From the NCBI GenBank assembly GCA_015223225.1, contig JADFCQ010000001.1, positions 1,386,739 through 1,450,738 of the forward strand: 64,000 bases of DNA, read 5' to 3'. A program made the position numbers and the translations under genes. The notes under the pieces are model-generated. The model had not been told where the DNA came from, ran no database searches, and saw only the letters and a list, made by a program, of their open reading frames with translations. How positions within the stretch are numbered: position 1 is the first letter of the stretch; each line of letters opens with the position of its first letter. Origin of the DNA: Acetobacteraceae bacterium H6797. GTDB lineage: Bacteria > Pseudomonadota > Alphaproteobacteria > Acetobacterales > Acetobacteraceae. Below, piece by piece: positions 1 to 8,630 of this stretch.

Positions 1-146
1 GGCCCTATATCCAGGGCCTGGCGGTGGGGGGCGCGATGGGCGTCGCGCATGTCATCCGCCTGCTGGCCGATGAACTGGCCGTGGCCATGGCGCTCACGGG
101 TTGCGCGACGGTGCCCGAGATCGATCGGGGCGTGATCTTCGGCTGA
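1..146 (+). CDS. FMN-dependent alpha-hydroxy-acid dehydrogenase, C-terminal fragment
   Basis: The open frame runs in from the left edge and ends at TGA 144-146, giving about 47 residues. The tail contains PYIQGLAVGG, then GVAHVIRLLADEL, then MALTGC and a VPEID motif. This order matches the end of the (S)-2-hydroxy-acid oxidase / L-lactate dehydrogenase (LldD) barrel, where the Gly-Gly stretch lies near the FMN phosphate. These enzymes oxidise 2-hydroxy acids to 2-oxo acids. The exact substrate cannot be judged because the catalytic His/Arg region is outside the window. Confidence 0.75.
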   Translation, partial: PYIQGLAVGGAMGVAHVIRLLADELAVAMALTGCATVPEIDRGVIFG

Positions 147-252
147 GCCGCCCCCTCCCTTTGCGAGGGAGCCATGCGGTAGCGCGGCATTGGCAGGCCG
201 CTCGCTGCCATGGCAATGAGATGCTTCCTTTTCGCAACGAGGATGCCGGCGC

Positions 253-909
253 ATGCCCGAAGGCAAGATCTATATCGGTACCCGCCGCTACTCCTCCTGG
301 AGCCTGCGTGGCTGGCTCGTGGTGAAGCTGGCCGGGCTGAATGTGGCCGAGGAAGTGCTCCCGCTCGCGGGCGGCAATTCGCCCGCGGTGAAGGCGGCGA
401 CGCCGGCCGGCATGGTGCCCTATCTCGAGCATCGCGGCGTGAACCTGTGGGAAAGCCTCGCGATCGCCGAATACTGCGCCGAGAACAACCCGAAGCTCTG
501 GCCCGAGAACCCCAAGCTGCGCGCCTTCCTCCGCAGCGTCTCGGCCGAGATGCATGCCGGGTTCCGCGAGTTGCGGATGGCGATGCCGATGAATATCGGC
601 CGCACCTTCCCAGGCCTGCGCCGCACCGAGGGCGCGCTGGCCGATATCGCGCGGATCGAGGCCATCTGGGCCGATGGTATCGCGATGAGCGGCGGCCCCT
701 TCCTGCATGGCAAGACGCCGGGCGTGGCCGATGCGATGTATGCCCCCGTGGTCTGCCGCTTCCTGACCTGGCAGCCGGAACTCTCGGCGGTGAGCGAGGC
801 CTATTGCAAGGCGTGGCGCGAGCATCCGCTGATGGAAGAGTGGTATGCGGCCGCGGCGGAAGAGCCGGCGGAGTGGCTGCTCGAGAAGTATGAGAATGTG
901 ACCGCCTGA
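253..909 (+). CDS. glutathione S-transferase family protein
   Basis: A 218-residue protein of normal GST length. Residues 1-80 look like the thioredoxin-fold domain: an RRYSSWSLRGW segment around residue 11 supplies the Ser-type glutathione-contact region, and GMVPYL followed by WESLAIAEYC supplies the cis-Pro and glutathione gamma-glutamyl contact region. Residues from about 85 onward form the all-helical domain, with PGVADAMYAPVV as the conserved N-capping box. It probably conjugates or reduces small electrophiles in the cytosol; the substrate is unknown. The ATG at 253 follows a GAGG-like site about 10 bases upstream. It stands alone, with a hairpin repeat directly downstream. Confidence 0.88.
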   Translation: MPEGKIYIGTRRYSSWSLRGWLVVKLAGLNVAEEVLPLAGGNSPAVKAATPAGMVPYLEHRGVNLWESLAIAEYCAENNPKLWPENPKLRAFLRSVSAEMHAGFRELRMAMPMNIGRTFPGLRRTEGALADIARIEAIWADGIAMSGGPFLHGKTPGVADAMYAPVVCRFLTWQPELSAVSEAYCKAWREHPLMEEWYAAAAEEPAEWLLEKYENVTA

Positions 910-917
910 GGCCGCAT

Positions 918-1048
918 AAGGGGGAAGAAAGAATTCTTCCCCCTTAGACCCCCATCATCTTTTTCTGATTTCGGGTGCTGGAGGCGGACAACGTCCGCCG
1001 GGAACCGATAGAAAAAAGATGGGGGTCCGGGGGAATTCATTCCCCCGG
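918..1048. repeat. inverted pair of palindrome-plus-T-run elements
   Basis: Two hairpins face each other in the gap between the GST and VOC genes. The first (918-945) has a perfect 12-bp stem with loop AGAA and is followed by CCCCCATCATCTTTTT. The second (1027-1048) has a perfect 9-bp stem CCGGGGGAA/TTCCCCCGG with a 4-base loop, and on the minus strand is followed by CCCCCATCTTTTTT. Each looks like a rho-independent terminator for one direction, and together they form a large inverted repeat. The second unit has a near-identical copy at 43782-43820. Confidence 0.7.
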
Positions 1049-1070
1049 TCTTCCGCTTATGATCGCTCCC

Positions 1071-1955
1071 ATGAGCACCGCCACCTGCCTCGACCATATC
1101 GGCCTCTGCACGGCTGAGCCCGACAAGCTCTGGTCCACCTATGAGCGCCTCGGCTTCACCCTCACCCCGCCCAATCGCCAGTCCGGCAAGCGCCGTCCGG
1201 ACTTGCCGGTGGAGCCTTTCGGCACCGGCAATCGCTGCGCGATGCTCAAGGCGGGCTATATCGAGCTGCTGGTGCTGATCGACCCGGCACTGCCCGATAA
1301 CGGGCTGCAGCGCTTTCTCGACCGTTATGTGGGCATGCATATCCTGGCGCTAGGGATGGAGGAGGAGGAGGCGAATCTCGCCCGCCTCCGCCGCGCCGGG
1401 ATCGAGATTCCGGGTGTCGCCTGGCTGGAGCGGCCGGTGGATGGGCCGGGCAGCGCGCTGGCCAAATTCGCCCGCCTGCCGCTGCCCGATGCGCCGGAAG
1501 GGCGCGTGCAACTCATCCGGCACCTGACGCCGGAGCTCATGTGGCAGACGGGGTGGATGACGCATGCCAATCGCGCCGAGCGGCTGGAGGAGGCCATCCT
1601 GGTGAGCGATGCGCCGGCCGAGGCGGCGGCGCGGCTCTCGCGCCTCGCGGGCCTGCCGCTGACGCCCGACCCGTTGGGCGGGTTCCGGCTGACCCTGCCG
1701 GGGCCCTGGGCGACGGGGCCGGATGGCGATGGCGGCTGCGTGCGCATCATCGGGCCGGAGGCGCTGCCCGCGCTGTTGCCCGGCGTGGAGGCGCCCGCCC
1801 TGCCCTTCCTCGCGGGCTTCGTGCTGCGGACGGGGGATGGGAATGCGGCCGTGCGCAAGATCCTGGAAGGGCTGCCGGTCGTGGAAGTCGCCGGGGGCCT
1901 GATGGTGCCGCCCGAAGCCGCCGGTGGCGCGGCGCTGGTTTTCAAGGCAGGGTGA
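1071..1955 (+). CDS. VOC (glyoxalase-like domain) family protein
   Basis: A 294-residue protein with two half-domains of the vicinal-oxygen-chelate fold. The N-terminus CLDHIGLCT has the metal-ligand His position of the first strand; YIELLVLIDP and MHILALGMEE follow as the next conserved strands. It resembles the large Glyoxalase_3 group (PF13468), which has no settled reaction. The start is either ATG 1059 or ATG 1071; neither has a strong ribosome site, and 1071 is chosen because homologous VOC proteins begin close to the CLDHI strand. The next gene starts 30 bp downstream, so the two may be co-transcribed. Confidence 0.75.
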   Translation: MSTATCLDHIGLCTAEPDKLWSTYERLGFTLTPPNRQSGKRRPDLPVEPFGTGNRCAMLKAGYIELLVLIDPALPDNGLQRFLDRYVGMHILALGMEEEEANLARLRRAGIEIPGVAWLERPVDGPGSALAKFARLPLPDAPEGRVQLIRHLTPELMWQTGWMTHANRAERLEEAILVSDAPAEAAARLSRLAGLPLTPDPLGGFRLTLPGPWATGPDGDGGCVRIIGPEALPALLPGVEAPALPFLAGFVLRTGDGNAAVRKILEGLPVVEVAGGLMVPPEAAGGAALVFKAG

Positions 1956-1984
1956 CCCCCAAGCGGTAGCGGTGGGATGGAACG

Positions 1985-3226
1985 ATGGATCGGCGCGTCT
2001 GGGCCTGGGCCTCTTACGACTGGGCCAATTCGGCGTTCCCGACCGTGGTGTCGACCTTCGTCATCGCCGCCTATTTCAGCCAGGGCATCGCGCCTGATCC
2101 GGCGACCGGGCAGGCGCAATGGGGCTGGATGCAGACGCTGGCGGGCATCGTCATCGCCTTCGCCTCGCCGGTGCTGGGCGCCATTGCCGATGCGGGCGGG
2201 ATGCGGCGGCGGATGCTCGCGGTGGCGACCGTCATCATGGCGGTGGCGACGGGGCTGATCTGGTTCGCCACGCCCTCGCCTTCCAGCACGCTCTGGGCGC
2301 TGGCCTGCGTGGGCATCGCGACCATCGCCTTCGAGGTGGGGACGGTCTTCTACAACGCGATGCTGCCCGACCTCGCGCCGCGCGAGAAACTGGGGAAGAT
2401 TTCGGGCCTGGCCTGGGGCCTGGGCTATGCGGGCGGGCTCTGTTGCCTGGGCGTGGCGCTGGCGCTGCTGGTGATGCCGAACCCCTCGCCGCTGGGGCTC
2501 GATCGCGGTCAGGCCGAGCATGTGCGGGCGACGGCGGTGCTCGTGGCCGTCTGGGTCGCGGTATTCGGCTGGCCGGTGCTGGTGGCCCTGCCCGACCGCA
2601 CGGCGCGGCGGCCCTGGCGCGTGGCGGCGAAGGAGGGGCTGGCCGAGATCATGGGCCTGGTGCGCCGCCTGCCGCAGACGCCGGTGATGGCGCGGTTCCT
2701 CATCGCGCGGCTTTTCTACACCGATGGGCTGAACACGCTTTTCGCCTTCGGGGCGATCTATGCGGCCGGTGTCTTCGGGATGGGCTTCGAGGAGATCCTG
2801 ATGTTTGGCATCGCGCTGAACGTCACGGCCGGGCTCGGGGCGGCGGGGTTCGGGCTGATCGAGGACCGCTTCGGCTCGCGCAGCACGGTACTGGTCTCGC
2901 TGGGGGCGATGATCGTGCTGGGCGTCTCGGTGCTGCTGGTGACGGAAAAGCTGCATTTCTGGCTGCTGGCCATGGCGCTGGGCATTTTCATGGGCCCTTC
3001 CCAGGCCGCCTCGCGCACGCTGATGGCGAAGCTGGCGCCGAAGGAGGAGGTGACGGCCTGGTTCGGCCTCTTCGCCCTGTCCGGCCGGGTGACGGGCTTC
3101 ATCGGCCCGGGCGCGCTGGCGCTGGTGACGGCGCTGACGGAAAGCCAGCGGGCGGGCATGGGCGTGGTGGTGGTGCTGCTCGCGCTGGGCCTGCTGATCA
3201 TGCTGAAGGTGCGCGAGGCCGATTGA
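1985..3226 (+). CDS. UMF1-family MFS permease
   Basis: A 413-residue, roughly 12-helix membrane protein. The N-terminal signature VWAWASYDWANSAF is characteristic of the UMF1/Atg22-like branch of the major facilitator superfamily, whose bacterial members are poorly characterised exporters or effluxers. The mid-protein FYTDGLNTLFAFGAIYAAG segment and the late GPSQAASRTLMAKLAPKEE segment are also typical of the group. It acts in the inner membrane; the substrate is unknown. It lies 30 bp after the VOC gene on the same strand. Confidence 0.85.
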   Translation: MDRRVWAWASYDWANSAFPTVVSTFVIAAYFSQGIAPDPATGQAQWGWMQTLAGIVIAFASPVLGAIADAGGMRRRMLAVATVIMAVATGLIWFATPSPSSTLWALACVGIATIAFEVGTVFYNAMLPDLAPREKLGKISGLAWGLGYAGGLCCLGVALALLVMPNPSPLGLDRGQAEHVRATAVLVAVWVAVFGWPVLVALPDRTARRPWRVAAKEGLAEIMGLVRRLPQTPVMARFLIARLFYTDGLNTLFAFGAIYAAGVFGMGFEEILMFGIALNVTAGLGAAGFGLIEDRFGSRSTVLVSLGAMIVLGVSVLLVTEKLHFWLLAMALGIFMGPSQAASRTLMAKLAPKEEVTAWFGLFALSGRVTGFIGPGALALVTALTESQRAGMGVVVVLLALGLLIMLKVREAD

Positions 3227-3497
3227 GAGGCAGGGCTGCGAAGGCTTGGCGAATGAACGGGCAGGCTACGACAGTCGTCGCATGATGCGACCTGCCGCAG
3301 GTCGCGAATGAACCGCTGACCGGAGTGTCGGCCAGGAAGGCAGCGTGATGACGCGCCCGCGTCCAGCGGGGCCCGTGCCCAGCGCGAAGGCTCGCGCCCT
3401 GGCGCGGCGCGTGGCATAAGGCGGGCCAAGGAACCGATGCCTCGAGGGATGCCCATCGTGCAGGTTCAGCCTCTTCAACCCCGCCCGGCCATCGCCC
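3227..3497. other. gene-free stretch between MFS and Smr genes
   Basis: About 270 bp with no convincing coding frame. It contains a compact perfect hairpin at 3287-3305 (GCGACCTGC, one unpaired C, then GCAGGTCGC), without a T-run on either strand, so it is a weak terminator candidate at most. The promoter for the smr-xre pair should be here, but no clear -35/-10 pair was recognised. Confidence 0.4.
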
Positions 3498-4184
3498 TTG
3501 CCTAAGCGTTCCGCCCCTGCCGTGCCGATGCTGAGCGACGAGGAGGTCCTCGCCTATTGGCAGGCGCTCGCCTCGCCGCTGAAGCGCAAGGCGGGGGGGA
3601 AGGGCTTCGTCGTCCGCAAGGGGAGCAATTCGCCGGTAGGCAGCGCGACCCCGGCATCGCGCCGCCGCGCCGCCCAGGGCCTGAGTGAGGGCGAGCAGGC
3701 CCTGTGGCATGCTTTCGTCGCGACCATCACGCCCCTGCCCGGCAAGACGCTGCCTGAAGGCTCCGTGCCGCCTCCGCCGCCGCTCCCTGCCCCGGCGCCG
3801 CCTTCGGCCGCCGCGGTGATGCCGCGCCCGGTGAGTAGCATCGAGTTGCAGGTGGGCGTGGCGCCTGGCGGGCTCGATGGCAAGCGTTGGAAGGAATTGC
3901 GCCGGGGCCGCACCAAGCCCGAGCGCAAGCTCGACCTGCATGGCAAGCGGGTGCAGGAGGCGCATACAGCCGTGCGCCGCTTCCTGCATGACGCGGTGGC
4001 CGATGGGCTGCGCTGCGTTGTCATCGTCACGGGCAAGGGCAGCACGGCGGAGGGTGGCATTCTGCGCCGCGAATTTCCGCATTGGCTGAATTCGCCCGAG
4101 TTGCGGCCGCTGATCCTCGGCGCCGCGCATCCGCATGCGGCCAATCCCGGCGCGGTGCATCTGCTGCTGAGGAAGCGGAAGTGA
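3498..4184 (+). CDS. Smr domain protein
   Basis: A 228-residue protein. Residues 1-75 are charged and helical, residues 80-115 are a Pro/Ala-rich linker, and the C-terminal 85 residues are an Smr domain (PF01713) with the LDLHG motif near residue 145 and VIVTGKG further on. Smr domains have nicking endonuclease or nucleic-acid-binding activity; stand-alone alphaproteobacterial versions have no fixed role. The start is taken as TTG at 3498; ATG 3528 is an alternative that loses ten residues. The stop overlaps the start of the following XRE regulator in a GTGA junction, so the pair is translationally coupled, an arrangement also common in rhizobia. Confidence 0.85.
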   Translation: MPKRSAPAVPMLSDEEVLAYWQALASPLKRKAGGKGFVVRKGSNSPVGSATPASRRRAAQGLSEGEQALWHAFVATITPLPGKTLPEGSVPPPPPLPAPAPPSAAAVMPRPVSSIELQVGVAPGGLDGKRWKELRRGRTKPERKLDLHGKRVQEAHTAVRRFLHDAVADGLRCVVIVTGKGSTAEGGILRREFPHWLNSPELRPLILGAAHPHAANPGAVHLLLRKRK

Positions 4185-4543
4185 CGCCTTTCGGCGCGCG
4201 GCTGCGGCAGCTCAGGGAAGAGAGGCGGGTGACGCTGACGGAACTGGCCACGGCGCTCCAGGTCTCGCCCGCCTATCTTTCTGCGCTGGAGCATGGCAGG
4301 CGCGGCAAACCCTCGACGGGGCTGATCCATCAGGTGAACGAGTTCTTCGGCCTGATCTGGGACGATGCGGAGGAGATGGTGCAACTCGCCAAGCAGTCGC
4401 ACCCCCGGGCCAAGCTCGACACGGCCGGGCTTTCGCCCGAGGCGACGCGGGTGGCGAACCGTCTTTCCCGCGAAATCCGCGACCTGTCGCCCAGAGACCT
4501 AGCCGAGATTGAAGCCGTTCTCGATAGGGCACGCGCCAAGTAG
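4181..4543 (+). CDS. XRE-type helix-turn-helix transcriptional regulator
   Basis: A 120-residue protein. Residues 3-65 are a Cro/CI-type HTH: FGARLRQLREE, then TLTELATALQVSPAYLSALE as recognition region, then a GRRGKPS turn. The C-terminal part is helical and charged, with no ligand domain. The start is GTG 4181: it overlaps the smr stop by four bases and has GGAAG at a good distance. An upstream ATG in the same frame would only add sequence overlapping smr out of frame. A perfect 22-bp palindrome lies 12 bp after the stop and could be its own operator. Confidence 0.85.
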   Translation: MTPFGARLRQLREERRVTLTELATALQVSPAYLSALEHGRRGKPSTGLIHQVNEFFGLIWDDAEEMVQLAKQSHPRAKLDTAGLSPEATRVANRLSREIRDLSPRDLAEIEAVLDRARAK

Positions 4544-4554
4544 TGTAGGTCCAG

Positions 4555-4576
4555 GGTCAAACGTATACGTTTGACC
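4555..4576. promoter_or_regulatory. perfect 22-bp palindrome
   Basis: Two perfect 11-base arms, GGTCAAACGTA and TACGTTTGACC, meet with no spacer just downstream of the XRE gene and upstream of the convergent hemH stop. There is no T-run. A gapless even palindrome of this length with an AT-rich centre looks more like a dimeric repressor operator than a terminator. The adjacent XRE protein is the obvious but unproven candidate binder. Confidence 0.55.
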
Positions 4577-4633
4577 AGCCTCCTGGCGGGGTTCAGGGCA
4601 GAGCCCCGATCTTTTACTCGGAACCCCCGACCT

Positions 4634-5659
4634 TCAAGCCCAGCCTGAAATTTCCCGCTCGACCACTTGCCTGATCACTTCCATCCCGTCCTCGCTCGCA
4701 TTCAGGCAGGGGATATAGGCAAACTTCTCGCCGCCATTATGCTCGAAGATTTCGCGGTTTTCGCCGTCGAGTTCTTCCAGCGTCTCCAGGCAATCGGCGA
4801 CGAAGCCCGGCGCGAGGATGGCCATGCGCTTCACGCCCTTCTGGGCCAGGGCCTCGATGGTCTTGTCGGTATAGGGCTGCACCCAGGGATCACGCCCGAA
4901 GCGGGACTGGAAGGTGCAGAGCAGCTTCTCCTTCGACATGCCGAGGCGCTCGCGCAGGAGCCGCGCCGTCTTGAGGCAGAAGCAGTGGTAGGGGTCGCCC
5001 TCGCGCAGCGTGTATTCGGGCACGCCGTGGAAGGAGGCGAGGATGACCTCGGGCTCGAAATCGAGCTTCGCCAGCCCGCTTTCCACCGAGCGCGCCAGGG
5101 CCTCGATATAGAAGCCGTCATCATGCCAGGGGGCGGCGATGCGCAGCGCCGGCTGCCAGCGCTGTTTCATCAGGTGGCGAAAGGCCTCGTCGGCGACGGT
5201 GGCCGAGGTGGCGGCGGCGGCCTGGGGATAGAGCGGCACGACGAGGATACGGTCGCAGCCCTGGTCCTGCAGCGCCTTCATCCGGCTGGCGATGGAAGGC
5301 GTGCCGTAGCGCATGGCCCAGTCCACGACGATGCCGCGCGCGCCCGCATCGATGAGCGCCGGCAGAGCCTCGGCCTGGGCGCGGGTGATGGTGCGCAGCG
5401 GGCTCTCGTTGCGCGCCTTGTCCCAGATCTTCTCGTAATCCTTGCCCTTCGCGCCGGGGCGCTTGGTGAGGATGATGACGTTGAGGATGAACCACCATAG
5501 CGCGCGGTTCACCTCGATGACGCGCCGGTCCTCGAGGAATTCCTTCAGGTAGCGCCGCATGGACCAATAGTCGGTGCCATCGGGCGTGCCGAGATTGACG
5601 AGCAGCACGCCGACGCGGCGCGGCAGGACGGCGGGGTGGTTGGGCGGCAGCGGGGACAT
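4634..5659 (-). CDS. hemH: ferrochelatase
   Basis: A 341-residue protein covering the whole ferrochelatase family. It inserts Fe2+ into protoporphyrin IX, the last step of haem b synthesis, at the cytoplasmic face of the inner membrane. Visible motifs are VGVLLVNLGTP at the N-terminus, the signature ILASFHGVPEYT with the metal-binding His, GDPYHCFCLKTA, and FVADCLETLEEL with the conserved Glu. ATG 5659 is taken as start; TTG 5668 in the same frame would overlap the stop of the upstream tetR-type gene. The two genes are therefore tightly linked. hemD and hemY lie 35 kb away in the same window. Confidence 0.95.
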   Translation of the reverse strand: MSPLPPNHPAVLPRRVGVLLVNLGTPDGTDYWSMRRYLKEFLEDRRVIEVNRALWWFILNVIILTKRPGAKGKDYEKIWDKARNESPLRTITRAQAEALPALIDAGARGIVVDWAMRYGTPSIASRMKALQDQGCDRILVVPLYPQAAAATSATVADEAFRHLMKQRWQPALRIAAPWHDDGFYIEALARSVESGLAKLDFEPEVILASFHGVPEYTLREGDPYHCFCLKTARLLRERLGMSKEKLLCTFQSRFGRDPWVQPYTDKTIEALAQKGVKRMAILAPGFVADCLETLEELDGENREIFEHNGGEKFAYIPCLNASEDGMEVIRQVVEREISGWA

Positions 5660-5664
5660 GGCGC

Positions 5665-6339
5665 TCAAATGGCCGTCCTTGGCGGATCTGCAAAGGGCTG
5701 AAGATAGCCCAGGACCACATCGATGCAGTGTTTTTCGCGCGCGGCCAGCGCTGCCTCGTCATTCATGCCGGGGCCGAAAATGGCCGCCAGCGTGTGCCGG
5801 TTGGCCACGTAGTAATGCCCGAGCCCGACGATGGTGACGTAGAGCTGGAGCGGATCGACGCCCTGGCGGAAGACGCCGGCGGCGACGCCGCGCTCGAGCA
5901 CGCTGCGCAGGCTGTCAAGCAGGGGCGTGTAGAGGCCGCGCAGCCGCTCGCTCCGCTGGAGGTAGCTGGCGCGGTGGATATTCTCCTGGTTTACCAGGGC
6001 CACGTAATCAGGATGGGCCATGGTGTAGCGCAGGTTGAAGGCGACGAGCCTGGCCATGGCCTCGGGCGGGGGCAGGGCATCGACATTCAGCGCCCGTTCC
6101 TCGTCGCGCTTGGCGGCATAGACGGTTTCCAGCACCGTGAGCCAGAGCGCTTCCTTATTGCCGTAATAGGCATAGATCAGCCGCTTATTGGCCTCGGCCC
6201 GGGCGGCGATATCGTCCACCCGCGCGCCGGCCAGGCCCTTCTCGGCGAATTCCAGCCGGGCGGCGTCGAGGATGCGCTCGCGGATGGTCATGCTGCGGCC
6301 CCGGCGAGGCAGGGCCGGGCTGGTCGGGTTCTTGGCCAT
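5665..6339 (-). CDS. TetR-family transcriptional regulator
   Basis: A 224-residue protein. The N-terminal HTH is clear: IRERILDAARLEFAEKG, GARVDDIAARAEANKRLIYAYYGNKEALW. The C-terminal helical ligand domain contains YVALVNQENIHRA, which resembles TetR_C regulators of degradation operons. The ATG at 6339 gives a basic leader of 17 residues before the HTH; a longer frame extends upstream but lacks homology. It lies directly before hemH on the same strand and is divergent from the opine dehydrogenase-like gene at 6471, which it may control. Confidence 0.88.
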   Translation of the reverse strand: MAKNPTSPALPRRGRSMTIRERILDAARLEFAEKGLAGARVDDIAARAEANKRLIYAYYGNKEALWLTVLETVYAAKRDEERALNVDALPPPEAMARLVAFNLRYTMAHPDYVALVNQENIHRASYLQRSERLRGLYTPLLDSLRSVLERGVAAGVFRQGVDPLQLYVTIVGLGHYYVANRHTLAAIFGPGMNDEAALAAREKHCIDVVLGYLQPFADPPRTAI

Positions 6340-6470
6340 TGAGCGTGCATCTTGGCACGGCCCGGCGAGGCTGCCCATCGGGGGGCTGCCACTTGACCGG
6401 TTCATTTCGTGCCTGGACAGGAACATTCCTTTTCATATGATCCTGGTCATCGAGGGACGGGAGAGGCACG

Positions 6471-7568
6471 ATGAGCGCATTGCGCGTGGCCATTCTGGGT
6501 GGGGGCAACGGCTCCTTCGCCGCGGCGGCCGACTTCTCCCGCGCCGGCCACGAAGTGCGCTTCTGGCGCCGGGATGCGGCGGCCGTGGCGGCGCATCGCG
6601 CGGCGGGCGGCACCATCGCGCTGAGGGATTCCACGGGCCTGCATGAGACGCGCCCCACCCTCATCACCAGCGACATCGCCGAGGCGGTGAAGGGCGCCGA
6701 GCTGATCCTCTGCCCCACGCCCGCGACGGCGCAGGCGGATATCGCGGCCCTCCTGGCCCCGGTGCTGGAGGATGGGCAGGTCGTCTTCCTGCCGCCCGGC
6801 ACGCTGGGCTCCGTGCTCATGGCCAAGGCGCTGCATGACAGCGGCCGCCGGCCGGCGGTGGCCTTCGCCGAGACGGGCACCCTGCCCTGGCTCGCCCGCA
6901 AGCGCGGGCCGCATGAGGTGGCGATCACGGTGCGGGCCAAGCGCCTGCCGGTGGGCGTCTTCCCGCTGGAGCGGGCGGATATGGCGCTGGCGGTGATCGG
7001 CAAGGCCTTTCCCGGCGTGATCGAGCCCTGCGGCGATGCGCTCTCGGGCGCACTGATGAATGCGGGCGCGATCATCCATCCGCCGCTGATCGTCATGAAT
7101 GCCAGCCCGCTCGAGCATTTCGAGAAATGGGACATCCATAACGAAGGCACCGTCCCCGCCATTCGCCGCACGACCGATGCGCTGGATGCAGAGCGCATGG
7201 CGGTGCGCGAGGCGCTGGGCTATGGCGCGCCGCATTTCCCCCTGGCCCATCACTACGCCAAGGAGGGCGAGGAATGGATGTATGGCCGCGCCTCGCATGA
7301 CCGGCTGACGGAATCCGGCGACTGGCGCGAGAAGATCGTCCTGACGCGGCATCGCTACATGATGGAGGATCTGAAGCTCGGGCTTTCGCTCATCATCTCC
7401 GCGGCCGCCCTCGCCCGCGTCGAGACGCCGCTGGCCCGCGCCTTCTCCGCCATCGGCGCGGCGATCCGGGGCGAGGCGCCGAGCCATGCGGGCCGGACGC
7501 TGGCCGATGTGGGGCTGGACCCGGCCGATCTCCCCGCCGTTCGCCAGGTGCTGCAGCATGGCTTCTGA
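6471..7568 (+). CDS. octopine/nopaline dehydrogenase-family oxidoreductase
   Basis: A 365-residue protein. The Rossmann nucleotide site is at the start (VAILGGGNGSFAAAADFSRAGHE), and the C-terminal opine dehydrogenase domain (PF02317) shows NAGAIIHPPLIVMN with the catalytic His, followed by HFEKWDIHNEG. Family enzymes reductively condense an amino acid with a 2-oxo acid, or oxidise the product, using NAD(P)H in the cytosol. The next gene begins before this one stops (11-bp overlap), forming an operon with a second NAD-dependent dehydrogenase and a Bug binding protein. The substrate is unknown. Confidence 0.82.
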   Translation: MSALRVAILGGGNGSFAAAADFSRAGHEVRFWRRDAAAVAAHRAAGGTIALRDSTGLHETRPTLITSDIAEAVKGAELILCPTPATAQADIAALLAPVLEDGQVVFLPPGTLGSVLMAKALHDSGRRPAVAFAETGTLPWLARKRGPHEVAITVRAKRLPVGVFPLERADMALAVIGKAFPGVIEPCGDALSGALMNAGAIIHPPLIVMNASPLEHFEKWDIHNEGTVPAIRRTTDALDAERMAVREALGYGAPHFPLAHHYAKEGEEWMYGRASHDRLTESGDWREKIVLTRHRYMMEDLKLGLSLIISAAALARVETPLARAFSAIGAAIRGEAPSHAGRTLADVGLDPADLPAVRQVLQHGF

Positions 7569-8550
7569 ACGCGGGCTCATCGCCTGCCTCGGGGCGGGGC
7601 GGATGGGGCGGGGCATCGCCGTGCAATTCGCTTATGCGGGGCATGAGGTGGCGCTGCTGGACGTGAAGCCGCGCGCGCCTGAAGCCTTCGCGGCGCTGCG
7701 CGAGGAGGCGCTGGGCGAGATCGGCGCCTCCCTCACCACGCTGGCGGAACTGGGGCTTTTCGACGCTGGCCATGTCCCTGCCCTGCTCGCCCGCGTGCGC
7801 GTGTTGCCGGAAGCGGAGGCGCCCGGCGCGCTGGCGGCGGCGCCGATCGTCTTCGAGGGCGTGCCGGAAATCCTCGACCTGAAGAAGGAGGCGCTGGCCC
7901 ACGCCTCGGCCCTGATGGCGCCGGATGCGATCCTGGCCTCGACCACCTCGACCATCCTGGTGGACGATCTTTCGCCGGCGGTGGCGGGGCCTGAGCGCTT
8001 CCTCAATGCCCATTGGCTGAACCCGGCCTATATCATCCCCCTCGTTGAGGTCTCGCCCGGCAAGGGCACCGACCCCGCCGTCACCGCCCGGCTCAATGCC
8101 GTGCTGGAGAGCGTGGGCAAGGTGCCGGTGGTCTGCGCCGCGAGCCCGGGCTTCATCGTGCCGCGCATTCAGGCGCTGGCCATGAACGAGGCGGCGCGCA
8201 TGGTCGAGGAGGGCGTGGCGAGCGCGGAGGAGATCGACAAGGCCGTCAAATACGGCTTCGGCTTTCGCTTCGGCGTGCTTGGCATGCTGGAATTCATCGA
8301 TTGGGGCGGCGGCGATATTCTCTATCATGCCAGCCGCTATCTCACCGGCGCGCTGGGCCATGAGCGGTATCGCGCGCCGGAGATCGTCGAGCGCAACATG
8401 CGCGAGGGCCGCATCGGCTTGCGCACTGGGCAGGGTTTCCTCGACCATGCGGGGCGTGACCCGGAAGCCTATCGCCGCCAGCGTCTGGGCGCGCTCGTTG
8501 ACCGCTTGCGGGCCGAAGGGCTCGCGAGGCCACCCGTTCTGCCGGACTGA
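7558..8550 (+). CDS. 3-hydroxyacyl-CoA dehydrogenase family protein
   Basis: A 330-residue protein with the N-terminal NAD-binding domain (CLGAGRMGRGIAVQFAYAGHE, residues 8-28) and the C-terminal helical 3HCDH domain (PGFIVPRIQALAMNEAARMVEEG). HWLNPAYIIPLVEVSPG carries the catalytic His of the family. It may be a 3-hydroxybutyryl-CoA, L-carnitine or gulonate-type dehydrogenase; sequence alone does not decide. ATG 7558 is chosen because it begins just ahead of the Rossmann strand; it overlaps the opine dehydrogenase-like gene by 11 bp, pointing to coupled translation. Confidence 0.82.
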   Translation: MASERGLIACLGAGRMGRGIAVQFAYAGHEVALLDVKPRAPEAFAALREEALGEIGASLTTLAELGLFDAGHVPALLARVRVLPEAEAPGALAAAPIVFEGVPEILDLKKEALAHASALMAPDAILASTTSTILVDDLSPAVAGPERFLNAHWLNPAYIIPLVEVSPGKGTDPAVTARLNAVLESVGKVPVVCAASPGFIVPRIQALAMNEAARMVEEGVASAEEIDKAVKYGFGFRFGVLGMLEFIDWGGGDILYHASRYLTGALGHERYRAPEIVERNMREGRIGLRTGQGFLDHAGRDPEAYRRQRLGALVDRLRAEGLARPPVLPD

Positions 8551-8630
8551 AGGGCAGGCGGAAAAAACCAAGACGATAACAGGGAAGTCAGGAACCGGCG
8601 GCCGTCACGAGACAGAGTGGAGACCGCTGC

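Noticed and set aside
918..1048. Possible insertion-sequence ends
   Set aside because: The inverted pair encloses only about 80 bp with no transposase, and copies elsewhere behave as terminator-like single units.
2119..3285. Long Gly/Arg-rich frame inside the UMF1 permease gene
   Set aside because: It is a shadow of the permease in another frame; composition and lack of motifs show it is not translated.
3287..3305. Hairpin downstream of the UMF1 gene as a strong terminator
   Set aside because: The stem is perfect but there is no T-run and the loop is too tight, so it is only mentioned within the gap entry.
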